Shown piece after piece: positions 10,719 through 14,658 of a stretch of 14,658 bases of DNA (position 1 is its first letter; each line of letters opens with the position of its first letter). Under the pieces are notes generated by a model. The model saw nothing but the letters and a program-made list of their open reading frames with translations, ran no database searches and was not told the origin of the DNA. Location: contig SGPL01000711.1 of the NCBI GenBank assembly GCA_004802705.1, positions 1 to 14,658 on the forward strand. Direction: 5' to 3'. A program made the translations under genes and the position numbers. Source of the DNA: Bondarzewia mesenterica. Taxonomy: Eukaryota; Basidiomycota; Agaricomycetes; Russulales; Bondarzewiaceae.

Positions 10719-12231
10719 ATGGCGAAGAAAAACGCGTCTGGGAGCAGTCGAGGAAAAGCACACGGTTCTGGACATCACAGAGGAAAACGAGGGGGAAGGG
10801 GTAGTAGCGGGAGTACTGCTGGACGCGCGAGATACGAGTTTGGGGGCCAGTTTGACGACGCAGGACGGCCGGAAAGCGCAATTGACGAGGTGGCGGAGGA
10901 GGAAGGTGCGGAAGAAGAGGAGGAAGAGAGTGGGGAACAATCTACCAGTGAGCTGACATGTAACTTTTACGAGCGATGCAGTGTTCAGTGCTCAACCGAG
11001 CTCAGAAATATCTATCGATGTTCCCGTCGCGATGTGGGTGAGTCGGTTCGTATCTATGATCCCTTCGAGGCTCACTGCACTATAACCATGACCGTGACCT
11101 GTCTGTCTCCGTATGTGTTTGTGATGACAGGACTTTGACCACTGCGATCCACGACGCTGTTCCGGAAAGAAACTCGCGCGATTGGGTCTCATCAATGAAC
11201 TTCGAATAGGCAGCCGATTCCGCGGGATCGTTCTTTCGTGCGTTGGTGTCGCGATTTCTCCCCTCCCCTCCTCCCCTTTCCATCTGTTTTAAAATAGTAG
11301 AGAGTGATTAGTCACTTACGGAATGACGTGGGCGACGACAACATACAGACCGAGAGGAACGCAAGTGATCAGTCCCTCTGACAAAGACATCATACTCAAA
11401 AGCGGGCTCGCGGTCGTCGAATGTTCGTGGGCACGTCTGGAAGACGTCCCATTCCATAAAATCGCGAGCCCGCACGAGCGACTCCGTGAGTCGGACGAGT
11501 CATCTTATCTCGTCCAATGCTCATGGCCGTTTTACCAAAAACAAAAAAAATCGAAACGAACGAACCCAGTGCCGTACCTCGTAGCGACGAACCCGACGAA
11601 CTACGGCAAACCATGGCGTCTCAATTGCGTCGAAGCCCTCGCGGCTGCGTTTTACCTCACGGGGTTCGACGCGTACGCGGAACGATTGCTCGATGGCTTC
11701 GGATGGGGAGGCGCGTTCTGGGACGTCAATCGGTGTGTTCTCTCCTGTGATTTTGACTCGGGCTGTCGTCATCGCCGCTGACCAGCCGTATTGGTTTCTC
11801 ATTTTTTTAAATATGTATCTTATCGCTTGGGGGTTTTCTGATATCTATCTTTCATTCAAATATTTTATTTTTGGACATGCGGAATATCGGAATCACACTA
11901 GACCGTTTATCGAACGGTATCGGACTTGTGGGACGGCTGAGGAGGTCAGCGCGATGCAGGCGAAGATCCTGGAGGAGTCAGAGGCCAGTTACGAGCAGTC
12001 TCGTCGAGGTAATGTTTTCCTTTCCCCTCCCCTTTTCTTCTTGTTATTATTGCGGCGAAGAGGTTTGCCTGAGCTTTGCTTGATTTCCGCATCGTAGATC
12101 GGGAGAAGGAAGAAGAGGGAGGCGATTTACTGTTCGAGAATCCGAACCATATTGCAGCTGCGGCGTATGGCATCGGTAGCGGACACAGTGATCATCCGGA
12201 TGAAGGTGAGGGAGACGAAGAGCCAGCGTGA
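10719..12231 (+). CDS. TSR3: 18S rRNA aminocarboxypropyltransferase Tsr3
   Basis: Exons: 10719-10947, 11006-11037, 11131-11237, 11349-11485, 11570-11732, 11902-12008, 12098-12231, joining to 302 residues. The enzyme moves the 3-amino-3-carboxypropyl group from S-adenosylmethionine to the N1-methylpseudouridine of 18S rRNA, a late cytoplasmic step of small-subunit maturation. The N-terminal 76 residues are a Gly/Ser/Arg/Lys-rich tail followed by a Glu run (about 58-70). The conserved part begins at about 78: [19 protein letters not shown] (about 84-102), GIVLSP spanning the third intron, [10 protein letters not shown] (about 144-153), then [13 protein letters not shown] (about 179-191) and [10 protein letters not shown]. 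The C-terminus is acidic. The final stop is ambiguous: read through, exon 7 ends PA-TGA at 12229-12231; the same bases form a gtgagt donor at 12228 which, spliced to tgataag at about 12343, would add some 28 residues. I chose the shorter form because the added tail looks like no conserved sequence. Confidence 0.94.
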
Positions 12232-13115
12232 GTTCTCAGCTCATCACCATCGTTGTATTGTAATTGTATCGAGGTATGTACGAACTTACCGGGGTTGTTG
12301 GTCCTGGAATTTTCTGACGGGTTTTATATTCCACCATTCAGTGATAAGGAAGCAAGTAACTTGAGCGGCAGACATAAATGGCACTACATAGTACTAGTAG
12401 TAACTCAACACTGTCAGAATTATTGATTGAATCTCGTCGACGGTGGAGGGGTACCTCCAGCCTTGCTATTGCGAGTAAGTACATATTTGTCCACAACCAA
12501 ACAGCAAACTCAAAGCGGCGTCCGCTTTGCCGGATTCATCAATTTTGTTGGCAACAACAACTGCGCTCCCGCCGGCCGCCGCCGCCATCTTCAATACGGT
12601 TCGTGTGGACCGTCAAAACAATGGTTTCTAGAGGTTTTCCCAACTTGCTTTTCACTGTCGAGTCCTGCAGTCGATAATATACACCAGCGCACTAACACCG
12701 GCATACCCCACTGGCATGGTCAAGCTTTCCGCCTTGCCACGATCGAGTCTTCGCGCACCTCACGACGTCTAGCAGACAACGTTTTGGATACCTGACACTG
12801 TTCGAGTTCAATTTTTTTTTTCTGGCGATGACAGTCAAGTGTTCCACTTCCAGAGTTTTCCATTTGTAAAAGGGAGGTTTGCAAGCAGGCTACTCTATCA
12901 TAGGCTGGCCCTGATACAACGTGTGAGTATGACGACAAATGAACATCAACACTGAGAATGCTCGAGCTTACCAACCGCGAGAGCATGGCTGAGCACTGGC
13001 TGAGCAAGCAGGATGCAGCTGTTCTTTGAAGATGCGATAAATAGGTTCGCACACGGCTCTCCCTGGTAAGCTCAAATTCCATCTCTCACTCACAGGCAGC
13101 CCCAAAATTCTCGCG
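12232..13115. other. Stretch without a supported gene
   Basis: It lies between TSR3 and the epimerase-like gene and should hold the first gene's 3' end and the second's promoter. Candidate frames: minus 13082 to 12720 (ATG start, 120 residues, no recognisable family), plus 12427-12795 (TTG start only) and a 40-residue minus frame 12588 to 12466 beginning MAAAAGG. None has supporting homology or convincing splice context. A poly-T run lies near 12812. No RNA gene or mobile element is seen. Confidence 0.45.
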
Positions 13116-14658
13116 ATGTCCCCATCCACAACGCACATCTTCATGACTGGCGTTACAGGTAAGTCGCGCCGACGTCATTCATACTTGTGCCCCGCGTTAA
13201 ACGCTCAGCACTCAACGTTCGACCCCACTTCTTTGACACTCTCCTCCTGGGTCAGGTTATATTGGCGGATCCGTCCTGCAGCGCCTCCTAAGCCATCCCA
13301 AGTCGGAGACTTTTCAGATTACCGCGCTCGTCCGGAACGAGGAGAAAGCGAAGAAGCTGCAGTCCATCGGCATCAAGACGGTGATCGCGTCTTTGGATGA
13401 CCTTGACCAGCTCGCAGATCTTGCTGCCGCGGCGAACGTGGTCATTCAAACCGTCAGTCGAATGTCTCCTTCCTATGTTAGGTTTACATCGTGCTTACAG
13501 ACGAATTTGGCTTAGGCCAATGCGGACCATCTCCCCGCAGCTAAGGCTATCCTGAGCGGCATTAGACAGCGGCACGAGAAGACTGGCGAAGTGCCCATCT
13601 TTATTCACACTGTAAGCCTTTTCTCTTCTGCCCGTTTCTTGTTCATTACGAGTTGAACCTGTAACTCTTTTTCAGTCTGGAACGGGTAAGTCGGCTCATT
13701 TAAGCATCATGACTGCAAAGATCGTGGCTCTGAGACATGTTGTGCTTGCGAAGGTGTTCTCGCGGATGATGCTGTTGGTGATAAAATTACGGACACGATT
13801 TACCACGATTCGCGACCCGAGGAGATCGAGTCATTGCCAGACACTCAGCTTCATCGGAACGTCGACTTGGAGATCGTCAAGGCCGATACGGAGGGTAAGG
13901 GTTTCTTGCCGTACACAGAAGCCTCCAAGCTGACATTCCGGTCTATGTAGGCTATGTTCGCACGTTCATCGTAGTGCCGCCGACAGTTTACGGTATCGCA
14001 GAAGGTTCTCTCGTCGACCTCGGAATCCAGAATCCATACTCGATGCAAATCCCTTACCTTATCAAAGCGTGTCTCTACAGAAAACGTGCAGGCGTAATCG
14101 GAGAAGGCAAGAACGTCTGGTCAAATGTCAACGTAGCTGAAGGTCGGAGCACTCTCCTAGGTGTCGACTAGATTTTCTGACCCTCTCCTTGCTCTATATA
14201 ATTCTGAGCCGACAGTGGCGGATCTGTTCATCTTGATTTTGAGTGCTGCCCTTGCAGACCCGCAGACACCGCACGGTCGCGAGGGCTTTTACTTTGGCGA
14301 GAATGGCGAACATGTTGTGTACGATATCTCGAAAGAGATTGGCAAGGCTATGGTCGAGCTCGGGTTAGCAAAGAGCTCCGAGCCGACTCCATTCTCTGCT
14401 GAAGAAATTCAGACGTCCTTCGGGGTATGTGACGCCACCACATCTTACTACGGGATGTACTGATAGGTTGATTTTCGTAGGGCACGTACCTCGGCACGAA
14501 CTCCCGTGCACGGGCGGAGCGCGGAAGGGTACTAGGATGGAAACCGGTCAAGACGACGAAGGACATGTTGGCCAGCATCAAGCCGGAGGTGGAGGTTATT
14601 GTTGAATTGTCGAAAAAACATCCTTTACAGTGGCCTACCACTGTGGACACCGGAGCAG
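13116..14658 (+). CDS. NAD(P)-binding epimerase/dehydratase-like protein, 3' end cut by the window
   Basis: Eight exons: 13116-13158, 13256-13452, 13516-13611, 13676-13685, 13754-13894, 13951-14142, 14216-14424, 14481-14658, giving 355 residues with no stop before the window edge. The nucleotide-binding motif TGVTGYIGG (about residues 11-19, split by the first intron) and the Rossmann text ITALVRNEEKAKKL, then VVIQTANADH, place it in the extended short-chain dehydrogenase/reductase group, near the NmrA and NAD-dependent epimerase families. HTSGTG (about 111-116) and VVPPTVYG (about 170-177) sit where the family has its substrate-side loops. I do not see the usual YxxxK catalytic pair after HTSGTG; the matching stretch reads HRNVDLEIVKA, so it may be an atypical or non-catalytic member. 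Exon 4 is only 10 nt. Two donors are weak (gtcagt at 13453, gtcgga at 14143), but each keeps a frame that matches the family. Substrate unknown; probably cytosolic. Confidence 0.88.
13676..13685 (+). other. 10-nt microexon of the epimerase-like gene
   Basis: It encodes Ser-Gly-Thr and the first base of a Gly codon. The flanks are a pyrimidine-rich acceptor (ctttttcag, ending 13675) and a consensus donor gtaagt (13686). Including it restores the HTSGTG motif and the frame of both neighbouring exons (phase 0 before, phase 1 after); skipping it shifts the frame. Confidence 0.8.

Noticed and set aside
12466..12588. Minus frame of 40 codons beginning MAAAAGG
   Set aside because: The Ala/Gly start comes from a GCC-repeat-like stretch; too short and without homology or splice context.
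12427..12795. Open plus frame of 122 codons containing an HWHG string resembling a laccase copper motif
   Set aside because: It opens at TTG rather than ATG, the residues around HWHG do not match multicopper oxidases, and no other copper motif is nearby.
12720..13082. ATG-initiated minus frame of 120 codons
   Set aside because: No recognisable family, low-complexity Ser/Arg composition, and it overlaps the probable promoter of the epimerase-like gene. A frame of this length can occur by chance in a window of this size.

Overview
The window looks like nuclear DNA of a filamentous basidiomycete, most likely a mushroom-forming Agaricomycete. Its genes are broken by many short introns (about 49 to 169 nt, mostly 50 to 100) with GT...AG ends. 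The protein set (an F-box family of agaric type, a basidiomycete-restricted DUF6593-like protein) also points there. I see no bacterial, viral or organellar signature, no tRNA or rRNA gene, no CRISPR array and no intact transposon.

Layout: 1-1018 has no convincing gene but carries a direct duplication of about 170 bp. 1099-2800 (+) is RVB1, the RuvB-like AAA+ ATPase, rebuilt from six exons. 2801-5154 is mostly gene-free and rich in ambiguous bases up to about 3924, with coding-like but broken stretches. 5155-5907 (+) is a four-exon DUF6593-like protein. 5908-7113 has no gene I can support. 7114-8561 (-) is an F-box protein with an apparent frameshift. 8562-8973 is the divergent upstream region shared with 8974-10531 (+), the mitochondrial asparaginyl-tRNA synthetase (four exons). 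10719-12231 (+) is TSR3, the 18S rRNA aminocarboxypropyltransferase (seven exons). 12232-13115 has no convincing gene. 13116-14658 (+) is an NAD(P)-binding epimerase-like protein with eight exons, including a 10-nt microexon, cut by the window end.

The genes do not form a pathway. RVB1 (chromatin remodelling and complex assembly), TSR3 (ribosome maturation) and mitochondrial AsnRS (organelle translation) are housekeeping genes. The F-box, DUF6593 and epimerase genes belong to lineage-variable families. No novel system stands out. The most informative signal is the placement of the N bases: all 11 inside RVB1 exons fall on third codon positions, as expected if they mark synonymous differences between two haplotypes, whereas those in the F-box gene are spread over all three positions.
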